Positions 43,207 through 53,128 of a stretch of DNA of 64,000 nt are shown one piece after another; the stretch's first letter is position 1; every line of letters begins with the position of its first letter. Location: positions 1 through 64,000 of the forward strand of contig CAUHNN010000006.1 in assembly GCA_959607715.1 (NCBI GenBank), written 5' to 3'. The notes under the pieces are model-generated. The model had not been told where the DNA came from. It did no database searches and was given only the letters and a program-made list of their open reading frames with translations. The DNA comes from an uncultured Eggerthella sp. Lineage in GTDB: Bacteria > Actinomycetota > Coriobacteriia > Coriobacteriales > Eggerthellaceae. Made by a program: the position numbers and the translations under genes.

Positions 43207-43231
43207 AATGGGAAGGAAGGGTGCGCCTGGT

Positions 43232-45124
43232 ATGGAGGAACCGTCTGCGGATGCCGGCTTGATGGACGAAGCGCGTGCGGCGCTTGAGCGTCATTTCGGT
43301 TATGCGTCGTTTCGATCGGGTCAGGAAGATCTGGTGCGCGCCGTACTGGCGGGGCGCGATTGCGTCGGCGTGATGCCCACGGGCGCCGGGAAATCCATCT
43401 GCTATCAGATCCCGGCCGTGGTCATGGAAGGCCTCACGCTGGTCGTTTCCCCTCTCGTTTCCCTGATGGGCGACCAGGTGCGCTCGTTGCTCGACGCCGG
43501 CATACGCGGTTCGTACCTCAACTCGACGTTGACGCCGGGGCAGCAGGCGACCGTGATGCGCCGTGCGCTTGCGGGCTCCTACGACGTGATGTACGTGGCT
43601 CCCGAGCGTTTGAGCGATCCGCGCTTCATCTCCTTCGCATCGCAGGCGCATATCCCCCTTCTTGCGGTGGACGAGGCCCATTGCGTATCGCAGTGGGGCC
43701 AGGATTTCAGGCCGTCGTATCTGGGGGTCGGCGATTTCATCGGGCAGTTGCCCCATCGTCCGGTGGTGGTCGCGCTCACCGCCACGGCGACCGCAAAGGT
43801 GCGCGACGACATCGCCTGCCTGCTCGGCCTTCATGATCCGGTGCGGATCACCACGGGCTTCGATCGCCCGAACCTTCATTTCGACGTCGAGCAGCTGGCG
43901 GGGAAGCGCAAGCTCGTGCGCATCCTTTCCTACGTGCGCGATCACGATAGGGATGCGGGCATCGTCTACTGTTCGACGCGTAAGGACGTGGAGAAGGTTC
44001 ACGAGTCCCTGTGCGATGCGGGCCTCGCCGCCGTACGCTACCATGCGGGGCTTTCCGTCGAGGAAAGAACGCGTGCGCAGGAGGATTTCGTCAATGACGA
44101 CGCTCTCGTCATGGTGGCCACCAATGCGTTCGGCATGGGGATCGACAAGTCGAACGTGCGCTACGTCATCCACCACAACATGCCCGCCTCGCTTGAGGCG
44201 TATTACCAGGAAGCGGGGCGTGCGGGGCGCGACGGTGAAGCGTCCGAATGCCTGCTTCTGTGGAATGACGGCGATATCGGCACGTGCCGCTTCTTCATCG
44301 AGCAGGAGTTGGAAAACGAGACCCTTTCGCCCGAAGAACGCGAGGTCGTCCGCGCCTCGCAACGTCGTTTGCTCGCGGCGATGACGGGATACTGCTTGAC
44401 CACGCGCTGCCTTCGCCGCCATATCCTCGAGTATTTCGGCGACGAGGCGGCCGCCGATTGCGGCGCGTGCTCGAACTGCGAAGGCGGGTTCTCGTCCATC
44501 GACGTCACCGCGTGTGCCCGTTGCGTGATGCGCTGCGTTCAGGAAATGCGCGGCCAGTTCGGCAAATCGATGGTGGCCGACGTGCTCCACGGCGCGAACA
44601 ACCAGCGCGTCCGCGAATTCGACCTGGATAAGATGAAGTGCTACGCGGCGTTGCCCGACGAATCGGTGGCGCGCATAAAGGAGGTCGTCGAGATCTTGGC
44701 CTCCGAGGGGTACCTGACCATCAGCGAGGGCCGTTTCCCGCTTGTGGGGCTGGGGCCCCGTGCCCGCGAGGCGGCGACGCCGGGGTTCTCCCTTTCCATG
44801 AAGAGGCCCGCCGAGAAGGTGACGAGGCTTCCCGGGGCGAAGGGGTCGCCGTTCGGTTCATCGGGATCGCCCTCGGCTCTATCGAGGGCAGCGCAGGGGC
44901 TCGATGGGGACGATGCCGAGCTCTTCGAGCGGCTGCGCGCTCTGCGCAAGCGTTTGGCCGCCGAGGCATCCGTCGCTCCTTACATGGTCTTCTCCGACGC
45001 GACGCTTCGGGGCATGTGTTTGGCGCGCCCACGGAGCCGAGAGGCGCTTCTCGACGTTTCCGGGGTAGGGGCCCGCAAGCTTGAGCGCTACGGTGACGAC
45101 TTCCTTCGCGAGATCAACGCTTAA
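43232..45124 (+). CDS. recQ: ATP-dependent DNA helicase RecQ
   Basis: 3'-5' DNA helicase in recombination and repair, 630 residues. It has the Q-motif region YASFRSGQEDLVRAVL, Walker A PTGAGKS, DEAH box VDEAHCVSQWGQDFRPSY, motif VI QEAGRAGRDG, a zinc site (CLRRHILEYFGDE, CGACSNC), an RQC region and a C-terminal HRDC domain (from about LFERLRALRKRL). ATG 43232 has GAAGGAAGG at 43212-43220. The in-frame ATG at 43208 abuts the gatB terminator T-tract and lacks a ribosome-binding site. Confidence 0.96.
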   Translation: MEEPSADAGLMDEARAALERHFGYASFRSGQEDLVRAVLAGRDCVGVMPTGAGKSICYQIPAVVMEGLTLVVSPLVSLMGDQVRSLLDAGIRGSYLNSTLTPGQQATVMRRALAGSYDVMYVAPERLSDPRFISFASQAHIPLLAVDEAHCVSQWGQDFRPSYLGVGDFIGQLPHRPVVVALTATATAKVRDDIACLLGLHDPVRITTGFDRPNLHFDVEQLAGKRKLVRILSYVRDHDRDAGIVYCSTRKDVEKVHESLCDAGLAAVRYHAGLSVEERTRAQEDFVNDDALVMVATNAFGMGIDKSNVRYVIHHNMPASLEAYYQEAGRAGRDGEASECLLLWNDGDIGTCRFFIEQELENETLSPEEREVVRASQRRLLAAMTGYCLTTRCLRRHILEYFGDEAAADCGACSNCEGGFSSIDVTACARCVMRCVQEMRGQFGKSMVADVLHGANNQRVREFDLDKMKCYAALPDESVARIKEVVEILASEGYLTISEGRFPLVGLGPRAREAATPGFSLSMKRPAEKVTRLPGAKGSPFGSSGSPSALSRAAQGLDGDDAELFERLRALRKRLAAEASVAPYMVFSDATLRGMCLARPRSREALLDVSGVGARKLERYGDDFLREINA

Positions 45125-45178
45125 CGGGGCCTCGACGCGCATCGGCTTCGGTTGTTTCCCTACGATTGGGGCGAAGCG

Positions 45179-46606
45179 TTATTCCAGGTGGGCGTGGCCG
45201 TCCTCTTCGATGACGAAGGGGCCCTCGACTGCGGCATCCTTGGGCAGCGCGAAGCTCAGGATGACGGCGGTGAGGAAGGTGAGGGCGACGCTGTTGCCCA
45301 CGAAGATATCCTGGAGCAGGACGGGGAAGTTCACGAAGATGTCGCCGACCTGGGTGAACCCGATGCCGACGGCGAGGGAGACGGCGGCGATGGTGATGTT
45401 GCGCTGCGTGAAGCCGGCATTCGCGATCATCTGGAATCCGCTTAGGATGATGCTGCCGAACATCATGATGGTGCAGCCTCCTAGAACGGCGTCGGGCACG
45501 GAGCCGAACAGCGCGCCGATGGCGGGAACGAACCCGGCAAGCGCCAGGACCGCCGCGCCGCAGGCGATGGCCTTGCGGTTGACGACTTTGGTCATGGCGA
45601 TCAGCCCGATGTTTTGGGCGAAGGTCGTCAGCGGCGAGCATCCGAAGATGCCGGAAAGGGCACTCACGAAGCCGTCCGCGGTGATCGCGCCGGCGAATTC
45701 CTTCTCGGTAGGCTGGCGCTTCAGGCCGATTGCGGCGACGGCGGCCGTGTCGCCGAGGGTTTCAGCTGCGCTCACCAGGTAAAGCAGGACGACCGAGACG
45801 ATGGCTCCGGCGTGGAATTCGGGGGCGAACGGCATCAGCTGGGGGAAGGAAAGGAAGGTCAGGTTCTGGAAAGCGGTGAAGTCGACCTTGCCCAGGCAAA
45901 GCGCGAGAACGTAGCCCGTCCCGAGGCCGAAGAGGACCGAAAGCTGCTTGACGCTGCCCTTCGCCAGGGCTTGGAACGCCAGGCAGGAAATGAGGGCGAC
46001 GGCTCCGAGCACCAGGTTCTCGACCGAGCCGAAGTCGGCGGCGCCTGATCCGCCGCCGAAGGATTCGGCGCCGACGGACAGTAGCGAGAAGCCGATGGAG
46101 GTGACCACCACGGCAGAGACGATGGGGGTGATGAAGCGGCGCCAGTATTTGGCGAACAGGCCGAGTAGGCCTTCGGCGACGCCGCCCACGATGACCGCGC
46201 CGATGACTGCGCCGTAGCCGTAGGTCGCGGCGATGCCGCAGAGCACCGTGACGAAGGTGAAGCTGACGCCCATGACGATGGGCAGCCCCGAGCCTATGCG
46301 CCAGACGGGAAACAGCTGGATGGCCGTGCCGATGGCGGCGATGATCATGGCGTTTTGGACGAGCATGGCGGAAGTGGTGCTATCGAACCCAGCGGCCGCG
46401 GCGATGATGGCGATGGGCGCCAGGTTGGCCACGAACATGGCCAAGACGTGCTGAACGCCGTAGGGAAACGCCTTTGCCACCGACACGCGTCCGTTGAAGC
46501 TCGAGAGCTCCTGCTCGAGGTTCGCGTTTTCGGCGGCTCGGTCGCGCGCGGTGGTGTCTGCGTCGGTTTCGGTCGACGTCGGGGAGGTTTTCTTGAAGAG
46601 GCTCAT
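45179..46606 (-). CDS. NCS2-family purine (xanthine) permease
   Basis: Membrane transporter of 475 residues with about 14 helices. The NCS2 signature is [14 protein letters not shown], preceded by [15 protein letters not shown]. Xanthine as substrate is inferred from its overlap (ATGA) with the xanthine phosphoribosyltransferase gene. The N-terminal 40 residues are hydrophilic. It is the second gene of a two-gene minus-strand operon. Confidence 0.92.
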   Translation of the reverse strand: MSLFKKTSPTSTETDADTTARDRAAENANLEQELSSFNGRVSVAKAFPYGVQHVLAMFVANLAPIAIIAAAAGFDSTTSAMLVQNAMIIAAIGTAIQLFPVWRIGSGLPIVMGVSFTFVTVLCGIAATYGYGAVIGAVIVGGVAEGLLGLFAKYWRRFITPIVSAVVVTSIGFSLLSVGAESFGGGSGAADFGSVENLVLGAVALISCLAFQALAKGSVKQLSVLFGLGTGYVLALCLGKVDFTAFQNLTFLSFPQLMPFAPEFHAGAIVSVVLLYLVSAAETLGDTAAVAAIGLKRQPTEKEFAGAITADGFVSALSGIFGCSPLTTFAQNIGLIAMTKVVNRKAIACGAAVLALAGFVPAIGALFGSVPDAVLGGCTIMMFGSIILSGFQMIANAGFTQRNITIAAVSLAVGIGFTQVGDIFVNFPVLLQDIFVGNSVALTFLTAVILSFALPKDAAVEGPFVIEEDGHAHLE

Positions 46607-47178
46607 CGGAAGGAGATCTCCCCCGTTTCGGGGTCCATGGCTTCGACGATGGCCAGAGATTCGAGACGGTACCCGCGCTTGCGCAGGTCATCCCCGCCGT
46701 CCTGGAATCCCTTCTCGATGGCGATGCCGATGCCCTCGACCGTGGCACCCGCCTTCTCGCAGACGTCGATCAGCCCGTTCATGGCGCATCCGTTGGCCAT
46801 GAAGTCGTCGATCAGCAGCACGTGGTCGTCCGGTCCGATGAACTTCTTGGAGACGATGACGTCGAAGACCTTGCCGTGGGTGAAGGATTGGACCTTGGTG
46901 CACCACGACGATCCGTCGAGGTTGATCGACTGGCTTTTCTTGGCGAAAACCACGGGCACGCCAAGTTCGGCGGCGACGATGGCGGCGATGCCGATGCCGG
47001 ATGCCTCGATGGTGAGGATCTTGTTGATGGGACGATCGGAGAAAAGCCGGCCCCATTCCTTCGCCATCTCCTTGAAGAGGGAGACGTCCATTTGATGGTT
47101 GAGGAAGACGTCGACTTTCAGGACGTCTTTGCTCTTTACGACGCCGTCGCGCCTGATTCGCTCTTCGAGTGCTTTCAC
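46603..47178 (-). CDS. xpt: Xanthine phosphoribosyltransferase
   Basis: Salvages xanthine to XMP using PRPP; 191 residues. The sequence [32 protein letters not shown] and the PRPP loop [19 protein letters not shown] are typical of Xpt. The start is GTG with AAAGGAG 7 bases upstream. It overlaps the permease gene. No purine riboswitch is recognisable in the leader, unlike in Bacillus, so regulation may differ. Confidence 0.95.
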   Translation of the reverse strand: MKALEERIRRDGVVKSKDVLKVDVFLNHQMDVSLFKEMAKEWGRLFSDRPINKILTIEASGIGIAAIVAAELGVPVVFAKKSQSINLDGSSWCTKVQSFTHGKVFDVIVSKKFIGPDDHVLLIDDFMANGCAMNGLIDVCEKAGATVEGIGIAIEKGFQDGGDDLRKRGYRLESLAIVEAMDPETGEISFR

Positions 47179-47320
47179 GTATCCGCTCCTTTGCCTATGG
47201 CCCGCGGCATGCTCGGGGAGCTCTGTCGCCGGGCGTGATCCGGATCCTTCCTCAATGAACTTCTCAGTTTATCGAAAAGAGGGGCGCTGTAGCCCTTCCG
47301 CCGAACACTTTTCGGGGCGA

Positions 47321-47349
47321 TTCCGCGATACAGGCGCCTGTCGTATACT
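47321..47349 (+). promoter_or_regulatory. Promoter with palindromic operator upstream of the NSS transporters
   Basis: A perfect 12-base palindrome ACAGGCGCCTGT (47330-47341) lies between a weak -35 (TTCCGC, 47321-47326) and a -10 box TATACT (47344-47349). This is a classic repressor position. The xpt gene is divergent, so it could affect both. Confidence 0.55.
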
Positions 47350-47438
47350 GATTCGGTTGCGCGCGCCGTCTTTTCTTCGGGTGACGCATCGAGATGCGTG
47401 CGCTTCGCTTTGCTTCATCAAGAGATTCGGAGGGTGCC

Positions 47439-48854
47439 GTGGCTGCGGAACAGCAGATCACCGATGATTCGCGCGAAAAATTCTCGTCCCGTTTGGGCTT
47501 TCTGCTCATCAGCGCGGGATGCGCGATCGGCCTGGGGAACATCTGGCGCTTCCCTTATATCACAGGTGAATACGGTGGGGCCGCGTTCATCTTGCTTATC
47601 GTGTTCTTCCTCGTCGTGCTCGGACTTCCCGTGCTCGTCATGGAGTTCGCGGTGGGCCGCGCGAGCTACCGTTCGACGGCGCGCAGTTTCGATGCGCTTG
47701 AGCCGCGAGGCGCGAAATGGCACTGGTTCAAGTGGATGACGCTTGCCGGAAACTACATCCTCATGATGTTCTACACCACGGTTTGCGGTTGGATGGTCGC
47801 TTATCTCTTCAAGATGGGCGCCGGCACCTTCAACGACGCTTCGGTCGATATCCCGGCCGTGTTCTCGTCCATGACGGGGGACCCCTTCGAGATGACGGGC
47901 TGGATGCTCCTCGTCACCTTGGTCGGCTTCGCCGTGTGCGCTCTTGGCGTGCAGAAAGGCGTCGAGCGCATCACCAAGTACATGATGGCGGCGCTGTTCG
48001 TCCTCATGGCCATCTTGTGCGTGTGGGCCTGCACCCTTCCGGGCGCTGAGGCCGGTCTTGAGTTCTACCTGCTGCCCGACTTCGACAAGCTCTTCAACAA
48101 CCCGAACGCGAATTTCACCGAGGTTCTCTACGCGGCCATGGGGCAGGCTTTCTTCATGCTCTCGATCGGTGCCGGTTCGATGTCGATCTTCGGCAGCTAC
48201 ATCGGGCGCGACCGTAAGCTCACCGGTGAGGCCGTGCGCATCGCCGGGCTCGACACGCTCGTTGCCATCATGGCCGGCTTGATCATCTTCCCCGCTTGCT
48301 TTGCCTACAACGTCGCGCCCGACGCTGGCCCCAACCTGGTGTTCCTTACGCTTCCGTACGTCTTCGAGCAGATGCCCTTGGGCCAGCTCTGGGGAACGGT
48401 CTTCTTCCTGTGCCTGGCGTTCGCCGCTTTGTCGACGGTGATCGCCGTGTTCGAGAACATCCTTCGTTTCTCGATGGACGAGTGGAACATCACGCGCAAG
48501 CGCGCCATTGCCGTCAACGCGCCGCTCCTCGCGCTTCTTTCGATGCCCTGCGTTTTGGGCCTTTCTGTTTGGGCGGGCGTTCAGATTCCCGGCATCGGCG
48601 ACATCCAGTCGGTCGAGGACTTCATCGTTTCGAACAACATCCTCGTGCTCGGTGGCCTCGTTTTCGTCCTGTTCTGCACCACCCGCTTCGGTTGGGGGTG
48701 GAAGAACTTCTTGGCGGAGGCCGATGCCGGCGAGGGCATGCCTTTCCCGAAGGCTCTTTACTATTGGACGCGGTTCGGCGTCCCTGTGCTCATCGCCGTC
48801 ATTTTCGTGATGGGGTGGATCCCCAAGATCCAGTACTGGCTCGGTCTCGGCTAG
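47439..48854 (+). CDS. Sodium-dependent transporter, NSS/SNF family (first of tandem pair)
   Basis: Neurotransmitter:sodium symporter-like amino acid transporter, 471 residues, about 11-12 helices. The sodium-site helix 1 motif AGCAIGLGNIWRFPYITGEY is intact. Helix 6 and the following substrate-site region is AMGQAFFMLSIGAGSMSIFG. The start is GTG with GGAGGG at 47429-47434; upstream frame has no start signal. Very similar to the next gene throughout, so a tandem duplication. Substrate unknown; bacterial members often carry Trp, Tyr or other hydrophobic amino acids. Confidence 0.93.
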   Translation: MAAEQQITDDSREKFSSRLGFLLISAGCAIGLGNIWRFPYITGEYGGAAFILLIVFFLVVLGLPVLVMEFAVGRASYRSTARSFDALEPRGAKWHWFKWMTLAGNYILMMFYTTVCGWMVAYLFKMGAGTFNDASVDIPAVFSSMTGDPFEMTGWMLLVTLVGFAVCALGVQKGVERITKYMMAALFVLMAILCVWACTLPGAEAGLEFYLLPDFDKLFNNPNANFTEVLYAAMGQAFFMLSIGAGSMSIFGSYIGRDRKLTGEAVRIAGLDTLVAIMAGLIIFPACFAYNVAPDAGPNLVFLTLPYVFEQMPLGQLWGTVFFLCLAFAALSTVIAVFENILRFSMDEWNITRKRAIAVNAPLLALLSMPCVLGLSVWAGVQIPGIGDIQSVEDFIVSNNILVLGGLVFVLFCTTRFGWGWKNFLAEADAGEGMPFPKALYYWTRFGVPVLIAVIFVMGWIPKIQYWLGLG

Positions 48855-48954
48855 CCGCCGCGTGCGGCTGGGCGCGGACATGCCGGTGATGTGAGCTGGC
48901 GACGGCGCGGCAATCATTCAGCAGGAAGTTAATCAAGAAGGTATCGGAGAAGAC

Positions 48955-50361
48955 GTGGCAGAAGAAAAAGCGATAACCGACGAGGGGCGCGAGAAGTTCT
49001 CGAATCGCCTCGGCTTCATTCTCATCAGCGCCGGGTGCGCGATCGGTCTGGGGAACATCTGGCGTTTCCCCTACATCACGGGCGAGTACGGCGGCGCGGC
49101 GTTCGTGCTGCTCATCCTCTTCTTCCTTCTTGTGTTGGGCGTGCCTATCCTGGTGATGGAGTTCGCGGTGGGGCGCGCAAGCTACCGTTCGCTCGCGCGC
49201 AGCTACGAGGCCCTCGAGCCGCGCGGGACGAAATGGCATCGCTTCAAGTGGCTTGGCCTGGTCGGTTGCTATCTGCTCATGATGTTCTATACCGTGGTGT
49301 GCGGGTGGACCATCGCGTACTTCGTCAAAGCCGCGATGGGGACTTTCGATGGAACCGAAGACGTTGCGGCGGTGTTCGGCGGCATGATCGGAAACCCCTT
49401 CGAGCTGACGGGGTGGATGCTGCTCGTCGCGGCGATCGGCTTCGGCGTGTGCGCCCTCGGTCTGCAGAAGGGCGTCGAGCGCGTCACGAAGATCATGATG
49501 GCGGCGCTGTTCGTCATCATGATCGCCTTGTGCGTCAATTCGCTTTTGCTGCCGGGCGGTCAGGCGGGCCTCGAGTTCTACCTGCTGCCCGATTTCGACA
49601 AGCTTTTCAACAATCCCGATGCGAGCTTTGCCCAGATCGTGTACGCGGCGATGGGACAGGCGATGTTCATGCTCTCGATCGGCGTCGGGTCGATGTCGAT
49701 CTTCGGTAGCTACATGACGCGCGACAGGAAGCTTACCGGCGAGGCCGCCAACATCGCGCTTCTCGACGTCCTCGTGGCCATCATGGCGGGCCTGATCATC
49801 TTCCCCGCGTGCTTTGCCTACGGGGTGAGCCCCGATGCTGGACCTGGCCTGGTGTTCCTCACGCTTCCTCATGTGTTCGAGCAGATGCCGTTTGGGCAGC
49901 TTTGGGGAGCGCTGTTCTTTCTGTTTGTGGCGACGGCCGCCCTTTCTTCGGTCATCGCCGTGTTCGAGGCGATCCTTCGTTTCGCCATGGACGAGTGGGG
50001 CATCACGCGTAAGCGTGCGGTCATGATCAACGCCCCTCTGCTCGTGCTGCTCTCCATGCCCTGCGTGCTGGGCTACAACGTGTGGGCCGACTTCATGGTC
50101 CCCGGTATCGGCGACGTTCAGTCGCTCGAGGACTTCGTTCTTTCCAACAACATCCTGCCTATCGGCTGCTTGCTGTTCGTTTTGTTCTGCACGACGAAGC
50201 GCGGTTGGGGATGGGCCAAGTTCATCGAGGAGGCCGATCGCGGCAAGGGCGTGAATTTCCCCGCATGGGCTCGCCTTTGGGTGAAGTACGGTGTGCCGGC
50301 CTTGATCCTGATCGTTTTCGTGTGCGGTTGGCTGCCCACCCTGCAGGTGTGGCTCGCCTAG
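48955..50361 (+). CDS. Sodium-dependent transporter, NSS/SNF family (second of tandem pair)
   Basis: Paralogue of the preceding gene, 468 residues. It has AGCAIGLGNIWRFPYITGEY and AMGQAMFMLSIGVGSMSIFG, so the ion and substrate regions are nearly the same, with Phe to Met and Ala to Val changes. GTG start with GGAGAAG. The 100-base gap after the first gene holds no clear promoter or terminator, so they are probably co-transcribed. Both begin with a similar acidic, charged N-terminus. Confidence 0.93.
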   Translation: MAEEKAITDEGREKFSNRLGFILISAGCAIGLGNIWRFPYITGEYGGAAFVLLILFFLLVLGVPILVMEFAVGRASYRSLARSYEALEPRGTKWHRFKWLGLVGCYLLMMFYTVVCGWTIAYFVKAAMGTFDGTEDVAAVFGGMIGNPFELTGWMLLVAAIGFGVCALGLQKGVERVTKIMMAALFVIMIALCVNSLLLPGGQAGLEFYLLPDFDKLFNNPDASFAQIVYAAMGQAMFMLSIGVGSMSIFGSYMTRDRKLTGEAANIALLDVLVAIMAGLIIFPACFAYGVSPDAGPGLVFLTLPHVFEQMPFGQLWGALFFLFVATAALSSVIAVFEAILRFAMDEWGITRKRAVMINAPLLVLLSMPCVLGYNVWADFMVPGIGDVQSLEDFVLSNNILPIGCLLFVLFCTTKRGWGWAKFIEEADRGKGVNFPAWARLWVKYGVPALILIVFVCGWLPTLQVWLA

Positions 50362-50490
50362 TGCATCGCTGGAGGGCGCCTGGGGGACGGTGGCCCGCCC
50401 GCGGCGTTGCCGCTGCGGTTCCGCTTGCCTGTCGCGTAGCAGAGGGATTGCCTTCGTCGCGAACTCGTCCGCAATACCGTGCAGCGTAAG

Positions 50491-50543
50491 AAAGCCTCCT
50501 TCCGTACGGGCTGTGGTTCGCCCTGCGGGAAGGAGGCTCCTTT
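50491..50543. terminator. Intrinsic terminator between NSS gene and uspA paralogue
   Basis: AGCCTCCTTCC (50493-50503) pairs with GGAAGGAGGCT (50528-50538). It lies between convergent genes and could serve both. Confidence 0.8.
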
Positions 50544-50591
50544 GCGGCGGGTTGGCCGTCCTGTGCCGATCGAATCGGTGGGGCAGCGTCG

Positions 50592-51068
50592 CTACTTCAC
50601 GACGAGAACAGGGATCTCCGCTTCGCGAAGCACGCCGTAGCTCACTGATCCGATAGCGCCGCGGATCGCACCGAGTCCGCGCGATCCCATGACGATGACG
50701 TCGCAATCGTAGTGCTTCGCGGCGTCGATGATGGTCTCGATGGTGTAGATGCCGAAGACCACTTCAGCGGTCAGCTCGCCGTTGAAGTTCTCGACGAGCG
50801 AAGCGATGTTGCTTTGAAGCTCTTCGTCGTCCGCTTCGTTGCGCTGCTCGACGAGCGTTGCGAAATCGGCTTGCGAAACGGTCGAGACGCCCATGCCGAA
50901 TCCAGTTTGGTTGATGCTGCTGTAGACGAGGTCTTGCGGCGGAGCGGCCACCTTTACCACATGGATGACGGCGTCGGGCGCGTCTTGCGCCAGCGTCAGT
51001 GCCTCGCCGAGAGCATGCTGGGCATGCTCGGAATCGTCATACGGCACGAGGATGTTCTTGAACCCCAT
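50592..51068 (-). CDS. Universal stress protein, UspA family (second copy)
   Basis: 158 residues, single Usp domain. It begins ILVPYDDSEHAQHALGEAL and has the ATP-binding signature GSRGLGAIRGAIGSVSYGVL. The same length and near-identical signature as the Usp at 6934-7410 suggest a duplicated family. GAGGGGG precedes the ATG. A -10-like TATAAT (minus strand, 51104-51109) lies about 35 bases upstream. Confidence 0.92.
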   Translation of the reverse strand: MGFKNILVPYDDSEHAQHALGEALTLAQDAPDAVIHVVKVAAPPQDLVYSSINQTGFGMGVSTVSQADFATLVEQRNEADDEELQSNIASLVENFNGELTAEVVFGIYTIETIIDAAKHYDCDVIVMGSRGLGAIRGAIGSVSYGVLREAEIPVLVVK

Positions 51069-51103
51069 ATGATCGCCCCCTCAGGCTCCTGTGTGTAGCA
51101 TTC

Positions 51104-51109
51104 ATTATA
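51104..51109 (-). promoter_or_regulatory. -10 box of the second uspA
   Basis: TATAAT on the minus strand. No consensus -35 at the usual spacing. Confidence 0.5.
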
Positions 51110-51262
51110 CGCTGAACGTGTTATAGGCGTTGCGCGATGGTAGTCTTTTCCTGCTGATCAAGGCGTTTTGCGCGGGCTCGGCCGTTTTCGTGAAGAAACG
51201 CTGAAATACTAATCGCTTTATCGCTCTACTGTGCTAAAGTATCTCACCACGAGGGTGCGGCC

Positions 51263-51304
51263 TCTGCGGTAAAAGGTTCTTGCGTCGGGCCTCGTTGCCG
51301 CAGA
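51263..51304 (+). other. Hairpin in the his operon leader
   Basis: TCTGCGG (51263-51269) and CCGCAGA (51298-51304) can pair in the 351-base gap 51069-51419 before hisZG. No T-box core, histidine-rich leader peptide or clear promoter is seen there. A short frame of 39 codons (51304-51423) overlaps the hisZG start as ATGA but has no ribosome-binding site. Confidence 0.4.
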
Positions 51305-51419
51305 TGGCTCAAGGTGGTAAAAAAGCACTGGGCTGGCGTTGCGGATTCTCGATCTTCGCTACGCCGATCGTGATCGAATGGCCGGCATCGCATGCGCGGT
51401 GCGGGCGGGAAGAAGGCAC

Positions 51420-53126
51420 ATGAACTACGTCACACCAATCGGCTTTCGCGACGTGATGAGCGAAGAGGCTCTCGTTCGCGAAGAGCTCACGGCTCGGGTG
51501 CGCCGCTGTTTCGCGGAGCGGGGTTATCGTCCCGTCGAAACCCCGACGCTTGAAGTCCTCGACGTAATGGAGGCGGGCGGCCATGTTCCCGAAGCTCCCT
51601 TCAAGTTCTTCGATTCCCACGGCGATCTGCTGGCGATGCGCCCCGACGTGACCATACAGATCGCCCGCATGTGCGCAACGCGCGCCGAAACCGTCGCCGA
51701 GCCGCTGCGGCTGCGCTATACGCAGCGTGTTTTCCGCGAGAAATCGGCCGAGGCTGCTGCGCGTGAATTGACCCAGTGCGGTGCCGAATGCATCGGCGCC
51801 CCGGCCGAGCAGGCCGACGTCGAGCTCGTGGCGCTTTTCGCGCGTGCTCTCGAAGAATGCGGTTTGACCTCGTTCACTATTGCGCTGGGCTCGGCGGGCG
51901 TCTTGCGCGGCCTGCTTGATGCCAGTGGCGCTTCGGCCCAGTGGCAGTCCGCCGTTCTCGAGGCCTACCACACTTCCAACTTCGTCTACCTGGGAGAACT
52001 CGTCGACGCTGCCTGCTCGCGTCCTCCGCGCGGTGGTGACGCGGTTCTTTCCTTCGCTCTGACCGATCCGGCCATATTCGACCCCGGTGCGGTCGATGCT
52101 TCGGTGGCCGAGGCCATTTTCGAGTTGCCGCGTCTGCGCGGTGGCCGCGCGGCCCTTTCCGATGTGCGCGCGCTTCTCGAGCCGCTTGGCTGCGTCGAAG
52201 CCGTTGATGAACTCGAGGCCGTTTACAACGCCCTATCCGATCAGGGCCTCGAGAACCGTCTGCTGATCGACTTCTCGGTCATGAGCTCCTTTGACTATTA
52301 CACCGGCCTCGTTTTCGAGGCATACGCTCCCGGGTTGGGGGCGCCCTTGGGCGGCGGCGGGCGCTATGACAACCTGCTTGCCTCCTACGGCGCCGCCGAC
52401 GTCCCGGCGGCTGGATTCGCGTTCTACCTCGAGCAGGTCATGGCCGCGCTCACCTCGTCCCTTGAGGCGGACGAAGGGGAAGGCGTGCGTCCGCTGCGCA
52501 TCGCGGTTCCGAAGGGCTCTTTGAAAGACGACGCCATCGCTGCGCTCGAAGGCGCCGGCCTCGACGTGGACGGCCTCGCCGATGCGGGTCGCACGCTCAT
52601 GCTGCGCAACGGGGATGTCGAGTACCTGATCGTCCGCCCGACCGACGCCCCCGTCTTCGTTGCGCTCGGCGCCGCCGACTGCGGTATCTGCGGCGAGGAT
52701 TCCCTGATCGAGGCCGATCCCGATGTCGTCGAGCTCGTCGATCTCGCTTTCGGCGGGTGCCGTTTCGTCGTCGCGGAATCGGCGGGGACCACCGAAGCGG
52801 TCGAGGAGCGCTATCGCAAGCTCGGCGCTATTCGCGTGGCCACGAAATACCCCAACATCACGCGTGCGTATTACGCGAAGATCGGCATGCCGGTCCAGAT
52901 CGTCAAGCTCCATGGCAACATCGAGCTTGCCCCCATTACGGGCATGGCCGAGCGCATCGTCGACATCACGGCGACGGGAACGACGCTGCGTGAGAACAAC
53001 CTGGTGGTGGTCGACGACGTGCTCGCATCGACGGCGCGCTTCTTCGCCAACCCCTGCTCGTATCGAACCAATCCCCGCGTGGCCGCCCTGGCCGACGCGC
53101 TTTACGCAAACGCTAAGGAGAACTAG
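51420..53126 (+). CDS. Fused HisZ-HisG (ATP phosphoribosyltransferase regulatory and catalytic subunits)
   Basis: First committed step of histidine synthesis. Residues about 1-350 are HisZ, a HisRS-like domain without tRNA-charging function (start MNYVTPIGFRDV, later LGGGGRYDNLLASYG). After a short acidic linker (EADEGEGV), residues 359-568 are short-form HisG (LRIAVPKGSLKDDAI, GICGEDSLIEA, PRPP loop DITATGTTLREN). Normally short HisG needs separate HisZ; here both are one 568-residue chain. ATG 51420 follows GGGAAGAAGG. The gene heads a his operon, 2 bases before hisD. Confidence 0.94.
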   Translation: MNYVTPIGFRDVMSEEALVREELTARVRRCFAERGYRPVETPTLEVLDVMEAGGHVPEAPFKFFDSHGDLLAMRPDVTIQIARMCATRAETVAEPLRLRYTQRVFREKSAEAAARELTQCGAECIGAPAEQADVELVALFARALEECGLTSFTIALGSAGVLRGLLDASGASAQWQSAVLEAYHTSNFVYLGELVDAACSRPPRGGDAVLSFALTDPAIFDPGAVDASVAEAIFELPRLRGGRAALSDVRALLEPLGCVEAVDELEAVYNALSDQGLENRLLIDFSVMSSFDYYTGLVFEAYAPGLGAPLGGGGRYDNLLASYGAADVPAAGFAFYLEQVMAALTSSLEADEGEGVRPLRIAVPKGSLKDDAIAALEGAGLDVDGLADAGRTLMLRNGDVEYLIVRPTDAPVFVALGAADCGICGEDSLIEADPDVVELVDLAFGGCRFVVAESAGTTEAVEERYRKLGAIRVATKYPNITRAYYAKIGMPVQIVKLHGNIELAPITGMAERIVDITATGTTLRENNLVVVDDVLASTARFFANPCSYRTNPRVAALADALYANAKEN

Positions 53127-53128
53127 CC

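Noticed and set aside
43208..43231. Earlier ATG for RecQ
   Set aside because: It immediately follows the T-tract of the gatB terminator, leaving no room for a leader or ribosome-binding site.
47179..47320. Purine riboswitch upstream of xpt
   Set aside because: The conserved core and loop sequences of the purine aptamer are not found on the minus strand.
51240..51419. T-box leader before hisZG
   Set aside because: AAGGTGGTAAAAAAG at about 51312-51326 resembles the start of the T-box core but lacks the ACCGCG part, and no terminator with T-tract follows.
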